From contig CAWEYR010000012.1 in NCBI GenBank assembly GCA_963813345.1, positions 1 through 64,000 on the forward strand: a stretch of 64,000 bases of DNA, given 5' to 3'. Made by a program: the position numbers and the translations under genes. Below, piece after piece: positions 21,537 to 32,388 of the stretch (the stretch's first letter is position 1; each line of letters opens with the position of its first letter). The notes beneath the pieces were generated by a model that saw nothing but the letters and a program-made list of their open reading frames with translations, did not search any database and had not been told where the DNA came from. Source of the DNA: CAWDDA01 sp963813345. Lineage in GTDB: Bacteria > Acidobacteriota > Blastocatellia > RBC074.

Positions 21537-22495
21537 TTACCGGCGGAGCCGGCTTCATCGGATCTCATCTCGCCGAAAGACTGCTCAACCGCGGCGATGA
21601 AGTCCACATTATCGACGATCTCTCAACGGGTTCGATCGAGAACATTCAGCACCTCAAATCATTCTCCAGCTTCCATTATCACCTCGATCCGGTCGCAATA
21701 GCCATGTCACCGCCGAGCTGATCGATCTTTGTGACGTCATCTATCATCTTGCGGCGGCGGTTGGTGTGCGATTGATCGTCGAGAGTCCCGTCAAGACAAT
21801 CGAGACAAAATTAGTGGGACTGAAGACGTCCTGAAGCTCGCAGCGAAGAAGCGCAAGCGAGTTCTCATCACTTCGACGTCAGAAGTCTATGGCAAACGCG
21901 ACGCATCCCGTTTCACGAGGACGATGACCTCGTCATGGGCCCGAGTAACAAAGGGCGCTGGAGCTATGCCTGCTCGAAGTTGATCGATGAGTTCCTGGCG
22001 ATCGCATACTGGAAAGAGAAGCAGGTGCCGACCGTGATTGCGCGGCTGTTCAATACCGTGGGGCCGCGCCAGACAGGCCGCTATGGAATGGTGATACCGA
22101 ACTTTGTGAGGCAGTCGCTTGCCGGACAGGAGATCACCGTCTTCGGTGACGGAACACAGTCGCGATGCTTCACTCACGTCCACGATGCTGTCGGTGCATT
22201 GATCGGGCTCGCAGAGCATCCGAGTGCCGTTGGTGAAGTATATAACGTTGGAAGCGCGAACGAGATTTCGATTCTTGGTTTGGCTGAACGGATAAAGAAG
22301 ATTACGGAATCGGATTCAGAAATCAGGCTCGTGCCGTACGAAGAGGCTTACGAGGAAGGGTTTGAAGACATGATGCGTCGAGTACCGGACATCTCGAAGA
22401 TTGGCGAGCTGATCGGGTACAAGCCCAGCCACACGCTTGATGAGATTCTCTCAAGCGTGATTGAGCACGAGAGATTAAGATGCCCCAAGAGATAA
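21524..22495 (+). CDS. NAD-dependent epimerase/dehydratase, UDP-glucuronate decarboxylase-like (N-terminal half frame broken)
   Basis: TTG 21524 overlaps the previous gene and opens with RVLITGGAGFIGSHLAERLL (NAD motif GxxGxxG), then VHIIDDLSTGSIENI. Frame breaks near 21700, 21815 and 21905 separate DVIYHLAAAVGVRLIVESPV and RVLITSTSEVYGK. From 21935 it is intact: GRWSYACSKLIDEFLAIAYW holds the catalytic Y-x3-K, then RLFNTVGPRQTGRYGMVIPN, GDGTQSRCFTHVHDAVGALI and VYNVGSANEISILGLAE. The RLFNT(V)GPRQ and GDGxQ(S)R motifs are those of UDP-glucuronate decarboxylases and UDP-glucose 4-epimerases; the residue pattern alone does not decide which. Confidence 0.78.
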
Positions 22496-22507
22496 GAGCA
22501 AGCTAAG

Positions 22508-22594
22508 GCACGTTGTACCGCCTTGAGGCGGAATCGTGGAATTCGAAGATTTCGCCTGAAGGCGAAGATTCCGCCTGAAGGCGGTACAACGTAC
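22508..22594. repeat. Palindromic element family B, copy B1
   Basis: Outer arms gcacgttgtaccgcc (22508-22522) and ggcggtacaacgtac (22580-22594, one mismatch). A nested hairpin sits inside, with gaatc / gattc and cgcctgaaggcg steps. It lies between the epimerase stop and the WecA-like start. Confidence 0.85.
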
Positions 22595-22612
22595 ATTCCT
22601 CACTACTGGCAT

Positions 22613-24372
22613 ATGGATTTATTTGTCGCCAGCGTGCTTACGTTCGTGGTCAGTCTGGGACTGACGCCCCTCATGCGACTTATGGCCACTCGCATTGGCC
22701 TCGTCGCGACACCCAGCGATGACAGATGGAACAACCGCTCGACGCCTCTCCTGGGTGGCGCCGCCGTCTATCTGGCCTTTGCCGTGGCTTTCTTCATTTT
22801 CTACCCTGACCTTCCCGCTGGTTCTCGTCTGATTCTGTTGGGAGGTACGCTTCTCTTTCTGACAGGACTCGTCGACGATTTCATTAGCGTCAAGCCGCCG
22901 GTAAAGCTCGTGATTCAGGTGATCGTTGCGGCGATCGTCGTCTATTTCGGAAGAAAGCTACCCTGGACCAGTTCAAACGCGTTCAATATTTTCATCACGA
23001 TTTTCTGGCTGGTGGGAATGACGAACGCGATCAATCTTCTTGATAACATGGACGGCCTGGCTGCGGGCGTGGTCGCCATCGCCTGCGGGTTTCTGACTGC
23101 AACATTCCTTCTGAACGGTCAGTACCAGGAGGCGATACTTCCTGCCATCCTTGGCGGCGCAGCGCTTGGTTTTCTGCTCTTCAATTTCAATCCTGCTTCG
23201 ATCTTCATGGGCGACAGCGGATCAATGTTCCTGGGCTTCACGCTCGGTGGAATTGCGTTGCTCAGCTCTTACGACCGAACCAGGAACGTGACGTCAGTGC
23301 TGATCACGCCAGTTCTGATCATGCTGATCCCGATCTTTGACACGAGCGTAGTCACGATCACGCGCAAGCTATCCGGACGGCCGCTCTCTCAAGGTGGGCG
23401 TGATCATACTTCGCATCGCCTCGTGGCGCTGGGAATTTCAGAACGGCGCGCAGTCTTACTGATATACGTGCTGGCTGCTGCCTCAGGGATACTTGCTCTG
23501 CTCGTCCGGGACAAGCGACTCGAAACTGTAGTCGCGCTTGTAGTCACGTTTGCGATCCTGCTTCTTTTTGTCGGCCTCTACCTGAGTAAGGTGCGAGTCT
23601 ACAAAGAGGGTGAGCATCTGCAGTTTGACAACACAGCGCTTCGAGCGCTGGTTGGCTTCACTTACAAGCGGCGTTTCTTCGAGATCGTTCTTGACGTAGT
23701 TTTGGTCGGGCTTGCATATCAGATTGCTTATCTTTGCGGTTTGAGGGAGGAATACCGGACCCGCAGATGGAATTTTCCTTCAGACACTGCCGCTCGTGAT
23801 GGCAATTCAATTGAGTTGCCTGCTGATTGGCGGCGTCTATGGAGGGTTGTGGCGCTACGCGAGCGTCTCGGACCTGGTGACAATCGGAAGATCTGTTGTC
23901 GGCGGGGTCTTAGTCAGTGCGGTAGTAGTCTTTGGGATGTTCGGGTGGACGGGGCCGTCACGTGCAGTATTCATCGTTGATGCGCTGCTGCTGATCATTT
24001 TTCTCGGCGCAAGCCGGCTGTCTTTCCGGCTGTTGCGAACAATAATCGTCGGTAAGTCCGACGCTCTTCCCGGCGCGCGACCAGTGTTCATCTATGGCGC
24101 AGGCGACGGAGGAGAGTTGCTGTTGAGAGAGATACTCAACAATCCGGACCTTCGATACGCACCGGTCGGTTTTGTGGATGATGACGAGAACAAGGTTGGA
24201 AAGCTGATACACGGATATCGCATCATTTCGACCGGCCAGTTGAAAAAGCAGATACATCAGTATCGGTGTCGTCGCCATTCTGATTTCCAGCGATAAAGTC
24301 CCCGAAACCAAGCTTGAATATCTCAAAGAGCTTGGAGTGGCTCTCGCTCGAATGCGAATCCGAATTGAATAA
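22613..24372 (+). CDS. WecA/MraY-like phosphosugar-1-phosphate transferase fused to a CapD/FlaA1-type Rossmann domain
   Basis: ATG 22613 is the first methionine outside repeat B1. Residues about 1-330 are a polyprenyl-phosphate N-acetylhexosamine-1-phosphate transferase: about ten membrane segments, FLTGLVDDFISVKPPVKL (the DD metal site), NAINLLDNMDGLAAG, SIFMGDSGSMFLGF and DHTSHRLVALGISERRAV (the HxxHR loop). It would start glycan assembly on undecaprenyl phosphate. After a frame break near 23,750 the protein continues with membrane segments (LSCLLIGGVYGGLWRYA, FIVDALLLIIFLGASRL), then PVFIYGAGDGGELLLREI, a Rossmann CoA/NAD-binding module as in the N-terminal part of CapD/FlaA1-like dehydratases, ending ELGVALARMRIRIE at 24372. 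The dehydratase half is absent. Confidence 0.8.
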
Positions 24373-24410
24373 GGTACGTTGTACCGCCTGAAGGCGGTAC
24401 AACGTACCTT
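24371..24410. repeat. Palindromic element family B, copy B2 (minimal form)
   Basis: Perfect hairpin: arms 24371-24388 and 24393-24410 (aaggtacgttgtaccgcc / ggcggtacaacgtacctt), 4-base loop tgaa. It overlaps the last bases of the stop codon of the gene before. With no U-run it is not a standard terminator, though it could fold in RNA. Confidence 0.92.
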
Positions 24411-24428
24411 CCCTTATCTCGAAGCGTA

Positions 24429-25499
24429 ATGCCCAAATCCAGAATGCGAAGGCTACTCGAGGTCTCGTGGAGCGCTCGTGGCGCAGACTCTCAGCGGCAC
24501 CTGGCGCCGTGAACCTCCACCACCCCAGATTGATCTCGCAAAGTTCGTTGAAATCCTTCCGCTACTTATCTCTTCAGGTACTGGTGCACTCGCATGGAAA
24601 GGCATGGCAACACACGCCATTGGGTGAATCCGAAAGTCTTGCAATACTAGGTGACGTCTATCGCTTCTGCGCGATATACAACGCGGTGCACATGCAAACC
24701 CTGAAGACCGTCGTCGCTCACCTGAGGTCCAAACAGATCGAGCCCATTCTTGTTAAGGGATGGTCTATCGGCAGGCTGTATTCAGAGAGTGCGCGGCGTC
24801 CGTTTGGAGACATCGACCTCTGTGTCAGGCCTGATCATTACCCCGAAGCAGACAGATTGCTCAAAGACTTTCGTCAGTCAATTGCGTCGTAGACCTTCAT
24901 TCAGGCTTCACCAAGTTCTATGAGAGAGCGCTCGACGAAGAAGTCTGGTCACGCACAAGACTCATCGATGTTGACGGCGCAGAAATCCGAGTCCTTGCTG
25001 ATGAAGACCAGTTGCGCTACGTCTGTTTGCACTTTCTTCGTCACGGGGGAACCGCGCTCTCTGGGGGTGTGACATCGGCGTAGCTCTCGAGACGCAACCT
25101 GATACCTTCGACTGGGATCTCGTGTTTCGCGGATCAAGACGCGAGCGAACTGGACACGACTGCCATCGCGCTCGCGGTAAATCTGCTGGGAGCGAAGCTC
25201 AACACCACAGTGCCGAGTGTGACACTGACAATGTACCGGACTGGGTTGAATCATCGGTACTCTCGGAGTGGGGAAAGGTTTACGAGTTTCCAGATCGACT
25301 TGCTTTTTCAGCCGGCAATCCGCGAAAGCTTTGGCGTGAGCTTCCGAAACACTGGCCCAATGGAATCATGGCGACCCTCAACCTCAACCGCGAGTTCAAA
25401 GACACCCAGCCCTTTGTGCTTCAGCTCAGTGATGCAGCATCAAAAGGTTGGAGGGTAGTCCTCGATACTCAGTTATTCGTCCGGGCGCCTTCCGAATGA
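24429..25499 (+). pseudogene. Nucleotidyltransferase family protein (NTP_transf_5-like), frame broken
   Basis: From ATG 24429 the pieces follow in order: QIDLAKFVEILPLLISSGTG, FCAIYNAVHMQTLKTVVAHL, ILVKGWSIGRLYSESARRPF and GDIDLCVRPDHYPEADRLL. The K-G-x..-Y-x4-R-x2-G-D-I-D-L pattern is the nucleotidyltransferase signature of the 'uncharacterised nucleotidyltransferase' family. After a break near 24,890: VDLHSGFTKFYERALDEEVW, then QLRYVCLHFLRHGG, and the intact end VYEFPDRLAFSAGNPRKLW to TGA 25499. Such proteins are common in exopolysaccharide/exosortase loci and near HprK-like kinases, as here; the substrate is not known to me. About five indels. Confidence 0.68.
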
Positions 25500-26323
25500 C
25501 ACTCTGAACCGGTCATCATTCTCATTATCACGCTCGCAGTTCCGCTCATTTGGAGTTGTCTACGAGATACGAACGAATGCGCCCCGGCTGATGTCTGCGC
25601 TGACTGCGATTCTTCCGCCTGGTTCGACAAGCAGTAATGCCCGGCGGCCAGCAGCGATCTACACAGTCCTCGATAGTGGGAAACGTTCGTTTCGATACGA
25701 GATTACTCGCGACGACGAGTCAGTTGTGAGATCGTCGCGGCTTGCCACAGTCTATGACGCCTTCGAGTCAAACCTTCGCCTTCTGGTTGCCGAGTTTGCT
25801 CCACGACGAGTCTTTATCCATGCAGGTGTTGTCGCCCGCAACGGGGCTGCGATCATCCTTCCCGGGAAGAGCTTCAGCGGCAAGACAACACTTGTAAAAG
25901 AGCTCATCCGCGCCGGCGCAGTCTATTATTCAGATGAGTACGCGGTTCTCGATTCCTGGGGACGCGTACATCCGTTCTTGAGACCACTTGAAGTACGCAG
26001 CGATGAGACGGAAGACAGCACAAAGTAGAACCGGAGTCTTTCGGTGCGACGGTAGGCAGACGTGCCTTGCCAGTGGGGCTTGATCGTGATCAGCCGCTAC
26101 AATACGCGGTACAAATTGGAAGCCGCGACAGTTGTCAGCCGGCCGCGGCGCGCTCGAGCTTCTGCAACATACTGTCCCTGCGCGGCGCAATCCCAAGGGT
26201 GCACTTGAAGTGATTCAACAGGTAGTCTCAAAGGCAACGATTGTCAGAAGCTCGCGCGGTGAGGCGCGAGAGACTGCTGCCGCGATTCTTGAATACTTCG
26301 ATGATCTGCGCGCCGATAACTGA
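25496..26323 (+). CDS. HprK-like P-loop serine kinase-related protein (frame broken at both ends)
   Basis: The central block is intact from 25591: FAPRRVFIHAGVVARNGAAI, then the Walker A IILPGKSFSGKTTLVKELI and AVYYSDEYAVLDSWGRVHPF, the layout of HPr kinase/phosphorylase-related proteins (H-A-G-x..-G-K-x-x-x-G-K-[ST], then YSDEY). The N-terminus continues upstream in the same frame as FRSFGVVYEIRTNAPRL; an ATG at 25496 is one indel away and overlaps the stop before it. The C-terminus resumes in another frame (GALELLQHTVPARRNPKGAL) to 26323. No HPr or PTS gene is near, so this is a specialised HprK relative, paired with the nucleotidyltransferase upstream. Confidence 0.72.
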
Positions 26324-27673
26324 TACAAAGGCACGCGAGTTTCTCGCTTCGCTCGACGAAGCCGAGCAGGTCGCCGATTGTGTCGAAGCGCGCCTCGACT
26401 TTCTTGATCACGATCAACTCGGTGAAGTCATGGCGGCATTACGGACTCGTCCATCGATCAAACCGCTCATACTTACCTATCGGCCTCTCGAGCAGGGCGG
26501 GAGGAAAGACTTGAGTCTCGAAGATGAGGCAGGAGTTCTGGAGGAGCATTGATCGCGCGCTGAAGGATCGAATCGGTTATGCCGACCTCGAGCTCGATCT
26601 CGTCGAGAGCTTTGAAGGCAACGGTCCCATACCATGGGAAAAGGTTATCTGTTCCTACCACGATTTCGACCGGACGCCGGAGAACCTTGATGATGTCTTT
26701 GATCGAGTCTTACTCACGCCGGCGCGTGTTGCGAAACTCGCAACACACGTCACACGAGTCAACGATTGCGAGCGAATACTGAATCTTGCGAAGAGAGCAG
26801 GTACGAGGCCCTTTGTCCTTCTTGGAATGGGTCCCGCCGGCGTCGCGACCCGCGTACTCTCGCTCTCGCGCGGAGCGCTGCTTACATTCGGAGCGTTGCG
26901 GCCGGGTGCAGAAAGCGCAGCCGGGCAGCCTACAGTCGATGAATTGCGCAATCTCTATCGTGTCGACCGGCTGACGGACGCATCCGAGATCTATGGCGTC
27001 ATCGGTTTCCCGATCGGACACTCGCGGTCGCCGGAGATATCATAACAGCGCTTTTGCTCGCGATAACCGGGACGCCGTCTATATTCCATTCGAGGTCGAA
27101 GACGTGGCCGAGTTCATGAATGGCATTGTCAGACGCTGGAACGTAAGAGGATTGAGCGTCACGATTCCTCATAAGATCACGATCATGGAGCACCTGGACT
27201 GGATAGACCCGGTCGCGCAGGCTGTTGGTGCCGTAAATACGGTAGTTGTCAGAGGTGATCGGCTTCTGGGATATAACACGGATGTTGCGGGCGCAATGAA
27301 ACCACTTGAGGAGAGGATCGAACTCAAGGGCGCGCGCGTCGCGGTGCTCGGAACCGGTGGTTCCGCTCGCGCGGTGACCTATGGTCTCAAAGAGCGTGGT
27401 GCCGAGGTTGTCTCTTTCGGTCGAAAGACACTCGAGGAGTTCAATGGCGGTGTCGATATCGTGATCAATTGCACGCCGGTTGGAATGAAGGGTGAGAATG
27501 AAGGGAAGAGTCCGGTAAGAAATCTGTCCGGAGTCAAACTGGTCTACGACCTTGTGTACAACCCTGAAGAGACGGAACTCCTGCGAATGGCACGGGCGGC
27601 AGGATGCGAAACGATCGGCGGGCTGGAAATGTTATACGCGCAGGCAGAAGAGCAGTATCGATTATGGACGTAG
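26301..27673 (+). CDS. aroDE: Bifunctional 3-dehydroquinate dehydratase (type I) / shikimate dehydrogenase, two frame breaks
   Basis: ATG 26301 overlaps the end of the previous gene by 23 bases. The AroD half has VADCVEARLDFLDH, the Schiff-base region VICSYHDFDRTPE (catalytic His) and RVAKLATHVTRVND (catalytic Lys). A linker leads straight into the AroE half: YGVIGFPIGHSRSPE, LSVTIPHKITIME with the catalytic Lys, GAVNTVV...GYNTDVAG with the catalytic Asp, and the NADP loop VAVLGTGGSARAVTYGLKE. Together they carry out steps 3 and 4 of the shikimate pathway. Frame breaks at about 26,545 and 27,035 fall in conserved motifs of an essential pathway, which argues for sequence errors. The same fusion is known from plants and some bacteria. 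Confidence 0.9.
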
Positions 27674-27710
27674 TAGGGTTCAAGCGTCAGCGCTCTTGCG
27701 ACGTTCCAAT

Positions 27711-27845
27711 TAAGAGTTAGCAATTGTCATCTTGTCATTTGGATTGCAAGCTATCGGATCAATGCAAATGACAATTCTAATGGACAATGTTAAGCTTGCT
27801 CTTGGACGTTCCGAATCAAGAGCAGCTGAAGCTTGAACTCCATAC
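27711..27845. repeat. Intergenic dyad and family A partial copy A6
   Basis: About 130 bases between convergent genes. An imperfect dyad pairs cattagaattgtcatttg-type sequence around 27719-27790 (tgtcatttg / caaatgaca), then a half family A element (agctgaagcttgaactccat, about 27825-27844). No gene seen. Confidence 0.55.
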
Positions 27846-29208
27846 TCAATTCCTGAGGCTGATGATGGGAGCGGGGATGACTCCGCCGCGGTCTCACGAA
27901 GCGATCGCATTTGAAGCGATTGACTGGCATTACGGGAGCACTTCCGAGCAAGCCGCCAAACTCGACCATTTCGCCGACTCGTTTGCCGGGCGCAGGAATG
28001 ATTCGCACTGCTGTAGTTTTGTTGTTCATCACTCCAATGGCCATCTCATCGGCGATGATTCCCGCGATCTGCTCGACACTCGTATCCCCGGGCACTGCGA
28101 CCATATCGAGACCTACAGAACAGACTGATGTCATTGCCTCGAGCTTTTCGAGCGTCAATGCACCCAGTTTTGCAGCTTCTATCATTGCCCCGTCTTCGGA
28201 GACGGGAATGAACGCGCCACTCATCCCGCCAATATGACCTGAAGCCATCGCGCCGCCCTTCTTGACGGCATCCGTCAACATCGCGAGCGCAGCGGTCGAT
28301 CCGGGAGCGCCGGCCTTCTCAAGGCCCATATGCTCGAGAATTTCGGCAACGGAATCTCCGGCGGCGGGTGTCGGTGCGAGGCTCAGATCGATGATCCCGA
28401 AAGGCACTCCGAGCCGCCGCGCCGTTTCTCGTCCCACCAGTTCGCCGGCTCGCGTAATCTTGAAAGCAACTCGCTTGATAATGTCGGCGAGGCGCGAGAG
28501 ATCGCAGTCGCCGGCATCCCTTACGGCGTAAGCCACTACTCCGGGACCAGAGACGCCAACATTTATTACTACCTCAGGTTCGCCGGGGCCGTGGAATGCT
28601 CCGGCCATAAACGGATTGTCCTCGACCGCGTTTGCGAATACGACAAATTTTGCGCATCCGATGCCACCCTTATCCCGCGTGCGTTCAGCCAGGTCCTTGA
28701 TTCCCGCGCTGACGCGGCGGACGGCCGTCATATTGATGCCAGCCCGGGTGGTGGCGAGATTTACTGAACCACACAGCCGATCGGTAGTCGCAAGCGCTTG
28801 CGGGAGAGCATCAAGGTAGGCCGAGTCTCCACGTGTCAGGCCTTTTTGAACGAGGGCTGAGAATCCTCCTATGAAATCGACGCCAACGTCATGCGCAGCG
28901 CGATCGAGCGTGCGCGCAAGTGCCACATAATCGGCATCTTCGGCGCTTTCCGCGACCATGGCCGCCGGCGTTACGGCGATCCGTCTATTCGCGATCGAGA
29001 TTCCAAGCTCGGATGCAATTTCGTCCGTGACCGCTACCAGCTTCGCGGCATAATGCGTTATCTTGCGGTAAACCCGGTCATTTACAGCCGCCATGTCGCT
29101 TGCGGAGCAATCCCGAAGCGAAACGCCAAGAGTGACGGTCCGGATGTCGAGATTCTCCATCTCGGTCATCGCGATCGTTTCGAGTATTTCGTTCTGGGTG
29201 AAGCGCAT
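27846..29208 (-). CDS. UPF0210 / PFL-like DUF711 family protein
   Basis: About 450 residues, start ATG 29208 (MRFTQNEILETIAMTEMEN). Landmarks of the family: NLDIRTVTLGVSLRDC, VDFIGGFSALVQKGLTRGD, SVNLATTRAGINMTAV, VVINVGVSGPGVVAYAV and GLDMVAVPGDTSVEQIAGII. The function is not firmly established in the family; it is structurally tied to glycyl-radical-like folds. The open frame runs on to 27790, but a one-base slip near 27,870 gives VRRGGVIPAPIISLRN and a stop at 27846-27848, the normal family ending. I use that end; the extra tail in the open frame is read from repeat A6. Confidence 0.88.
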
Positions 29209-29309
29209 AGGAGGCAGATTATAGCGGTATCGGGCAACAATTTCTTAAACCAAAGTGGCTTTCCCAACGTCTTAGTAGTCGAGAATTCGCGTAGTTCCGG
29301 GAGGAGACA

Positions 29310-31082
29310 ATGCCGAAGAGATTAGTTTCGGTTGGGTTGGCGCTTGTGCTTCTGATGATCCCGCTTGCGGGTCTGGGTCAGCAAAAGTCCGTTGCCAAAA
29401 AACTGTCAAATGACCAGAAGGTCATTCACCTGCTCGACCGAGCCACTTTCGGATCGCGGCCCGGAGATATCGAGAGAGTCAAAGCGATGGGCTGGGAGAA
29501 GTTCATCGAGCAGCAACTGCGTCCCGAGACTATCCCGGATACGCTCGCCGAGACAAAGCTCCAGGGATTGGAGAGCATCACGCTGACGAACGACCAGATT
29601 GCGGCGCAGTATCCTCAGCAACAAGTCGTGCGTGAAGCACTCAAGGCTCGTGGTATCGAACTTCCTGAAGGTCAGAATCAGCCGGCAGCGGGTGAGCAGG
29701 ATGCCCAGATGCAGGCTCAGATGCAGATGCGACGGCAGGAGGCTCAGAAGGTATTGCGCGAGATGGGACTGCGTCCTCAGCAGCAGCTCGTCCAGGAATT
29801 GCAGCAGGCCAAGATTCTTCGAGCCGTGTATAGCGAGCGTCAGCTTCAGGAAGTGATGACAGATTTCTGGTTCAATCACTTCAATGTGTTTGCGAACAAG
29901 GGCGCTGATCGCGTCCTCATCACTTCGTATGAACGCGATGCGATCCGGCCGAACGTCTTTGGAAAATTCGAAGACCTGCTGCGGGCAACAGCCAAAAGCC
30001 CGGCGATGCTCTTCTATCTCGACAACTGGTTGAGCGCTTCACCAAACGCAGGCAACGCGCGCCGGCCGATGGCTCTCGGGCGCTACGAGCGTGGCAAGAT
30101 CGGTGAGATGCCGGTTCAGCCGCGAATGCCCGCACCGCAACAACAGCCGCTGCCTCAGCAGCAGCAGCGGCGGCAGCGCGGGATCAATGAGAACTATGCG
30201 CGCGAGATCATGGAACTGCACACTCTGGGTGTCGATGGCGGATATGCGCAGAAGGATGTTCAGGAAGTTGCACGTTGCTTTACCGGATGGACGATACGCG
30301 ACCCACGACGAGGCGGCGAATTCTTCTTCAATCGAAACTTCCACGACGACGGAGAAAAGGTAGTCCTTGGCACGAAGATTCCGTCAGGTGGGGGAATGGA
30401 CGATGGCGAGATGGTGATCAAGCTTCTCGCAAAGCATGCCTCGACGGCGAAATTCATCTCGACAAAACTGGCGCGAAAGTTTGTCGCAGACAATCCGCCG
30501 AAATCGCTTGTCGATAAGATGGCGCAGACCTTTCAGAAGACTGACGGCAATATCCGCGAGGTATTGCTTGTAATGTTCAAATCACCCGAGTTCTGGGCTG
30601 CTGAGAATTTCCGCTCAAAGATCAAGACGCCATTCGAAATGACCGTCAGCGCAGTCAGGGCCGTAGGTGGTGAGACCAACGGCGGCACCGCAGTTCCACA
30701 GGTGGATCGCACAGATGGGCGAGCCATTATTTCTGGCTCAACCACCAACCGGATACGCTGATACCGCAGAGACGTGGGTCAATACCGGTGCTCTGCTCGA
30801 GCGAATGAACTTCAGTCTGGCACTCGTGGCGAATCGGATTCCCGGAACGCGCGTCAATCCTGGTTCGATTGCTGAAGGCAAAGCGAGCAAGTCCAACGAT
30901 GTGGCAGATCGATATATCGCTCAGATTCTCCATGGACAAGCGTCTGCGGAAACCAGGGCAACAATCAGCAAAGCAATCGCGAGCTCGCAGGGTCAAGGCG
31001 AAGGCGGCGATGTCTTCCGGCGCCGGACGAGGCGAGGATTCTGGGATTGATCCTCGGATCACCAGAGTTTCAGCGCCAGTGA
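29310..31082 (+). CDS. DUF1800 domain-containing secreted protein (C-terminal frame breaks)
   Basis: A strong ribosome site (gggaggag) precedes ATG 29310. A signal peptide (LVSVGLALVLLMIPLAGLG) is followed by VIHLLDRATFGSRPGDIERV, the DUF1800 opening, then FWFNHFNVFANKGADR, SPAMLFYLDNWLS, NENYAREIMELHTLGVDGGY and EVARCFTGWTIRD. Two low-complexity Gln-rich insertions (about residues 105-155 and 270-290) are unusual. Frame breaks near 30,710 and 31,020 separate the C-terminus (QPPTGYADTAETWVNTGALL, LGLILGSPEFQRQ), which ends at 31082. DUF1800 proteins occur with DUF1501 partners, as here; they are exported and of unknown function. Confidence 0.88.
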
Positions 31083-31107
31083 AGTCAGAGATAGGTAGAG
31101 GTAGACG

Positions 31108-32379
31108 ATGTCAACGAGAAGATACTTTCTAAAGAATTCCGGGATAGCGCTCGCAGGACTTGGTGCGGCAACTCAATCGCCATCATTCCTGGTACGGACG
31201 CTCGCGCAGACGCCCGATCGCACACGTCGCAAGATCCTGATCGCGATCTTTCAGCGCGGAGCCATGGACGGCCTCAACGCAGTCATACCGTTCGGTGAAA
31301 GCTCGTACTACAGTCTGCGGCCCACGCTCGCTGTTCCGCGTCCGGGCAAAGGCGACGCGGCGACTTCAGCGATTGACCTTGATGGTTTCTTTGGATTGCA
31401 TCCATCACTTCAACCGTTCAAGCCTCTCTTCGACGAGAAGCAGCTCGCAATAGTGCATGCTGTCGGCTCTCCGGATAATACCCGGTCGCATTTTGATGCG
31501 CAGGACTACATGGAGTCCGGCACTCCAGGGATCAAGAGCACTGCTGATGGATGGCTCAACCGATATCTGCAGACCAACGCGAATGCCAAAGCCAGTGCGT
31601 TCAGAGCGGTGTCGATGAGTGCCAATCTGCCCAGAATTCTGCAGGGGCGTGCGCCTACAGTTGCAATGAATCGAATCAATGATTTCGGGATTCGTGCAGG
31701 CGGCGGAGATGCAGGAGCAAAGGTGCAGGGTGGATTTGAGGCGATGTATGGTCAGACAGTCGACAAGGCGCTTGCTGGCACCGGCCGCGAGACGTTCGAG
31801 GCCGTCAAGCTGCTCAAGCAGGTCAACCCCGCACAGTACAAGGAATCGCCTGGAGTTGTTTATCCAAGGGGACGGTTTGGCGAGGGGATGAGGCAGATAG
31901 CGCAGTTGGTCAAATCGGATATCGGGCTCGAGATCGGATTCACTGATATCGGCGGATGGGACACTCACGCAAATCAGGGTGCCGGTCAGGGTCAGCTCGC
32001 ATTGCGGCTTGCGGAATTTGGCCAGGGAATCAGTGCGCTTTATGCAGACCTTAAGGAACGAGCCGATGACGTCATCATCCTGACGATGACAGAGTTCGGT
32101 CGCACGGTTCGCGAGAATGGAAACCGCGGTACTGACCACGGACACGCCAGTGTAATGTTCGTGCTTGGCGGAAACGTGAATGGCGGCAAGGTGTATGGCA
32201 AATGGCCGGGATTGAAAGAGTCAGACCTCTATGAACGTCGTGATCTCGCGTTGACGACGGACTTCAGAGATGTATTTGCCGAGATCGCCAAGAATCACCT
32301 TGGCGCAACCAACGTCAACACAATCTTCCCGAAACACGAAGTCAATTCAAATACCTTCAAAGGAATCGTGCGCGCGTAG
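31108..32379 (+). CDS. DUF1501 domain-containing protein with Tat-type signal
   Basis: 423 residues, intact. TRRYFLKNSGIALAGLGAA is a twin-arginine signal. The body shows the sulfatase-like alkaline-phosphatase-superfamily features of DUF1501: ILIAIFQRGAMDGLNAVIP, FFGLHPSLQPFKPLFDEKQL, IVHAVGSPDNTRSHFDAQDY, IGGWDTHANQG, VIILTMTEFGRTVRENGN and GTDHGHASVMFVLGG. It starts 25 bases after the DUF1800 gene, so they form an operon. These two-gene units are widespread in Acidobacteriota and Planctomycetota; they probably act together on an exported substrate, but no reaction is known to me. Confidence 0.92.
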   Translation: MSTRRYFLKNSGIALAGLGAATQSPSFLVRTLAQTPDRTRRKILIAIFQRGAMDGLNAVIPFGESSYYSLRPTLAVPRPGKGDAATSAIDLDGFFGLHPSLQPFKPLFDEKQLAIVHAVGSPDNTRSHFDAQDYMESGTPGIKSTADGWLNRYLQTNANAKASAFRAVSMSANLPRILQGRAPTVAMNRINDFGIRAGGGDAGAKVQGGFEAMYGQTVDKALAGTGRETFEAVKLLKQVNPAQYKESPGVVYPRGRFGEGMRQIAQLVKSDIGLEIGFTDIGGWDTHANQGAGQGQLALRLAEFGQGISALYADLKERADDVIILTMTEFGRTVRENGNRGTDHGHASVMFVLGGNVNGGKVYGKWPGLKESDLYERRDLALTTDFRDVFAEIAKNHLGATNVNTIFPKHEVNSNTFKGIVRA

Positions 32380-32388
32380 ACATGGATT

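Noticed and set aside
24371..24410. Element B2 as a Rho-independent terminator
   Set aside because: Strong hairpin but no T-run on either side, and the identical sequence recurs at places that are not gene ends; treated as a repeat element.
1..26300. Genuine decay of a whole polysaccharide locus
   Set aside because: Breaks are too dense and uniform, protein order is preserved, and similar breaks occur in essential genes further right; sequence error is the simpler reading.
17365..26323. Lasso-peptide cluster (AsnB, HprK-like and nucleotidyltransferase together)
   Set aside because: No precursor peptide, PqqD-like or transglutaminase-like protein found, and asnB lies 5 kb from the other two within glycan genes.
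27787..28237. Plus-strand frames in the UPF0210 gene
   Set aside because: Shadows of the minus-strand gene; the last part of its open frame is also read-through past a one-base slip.
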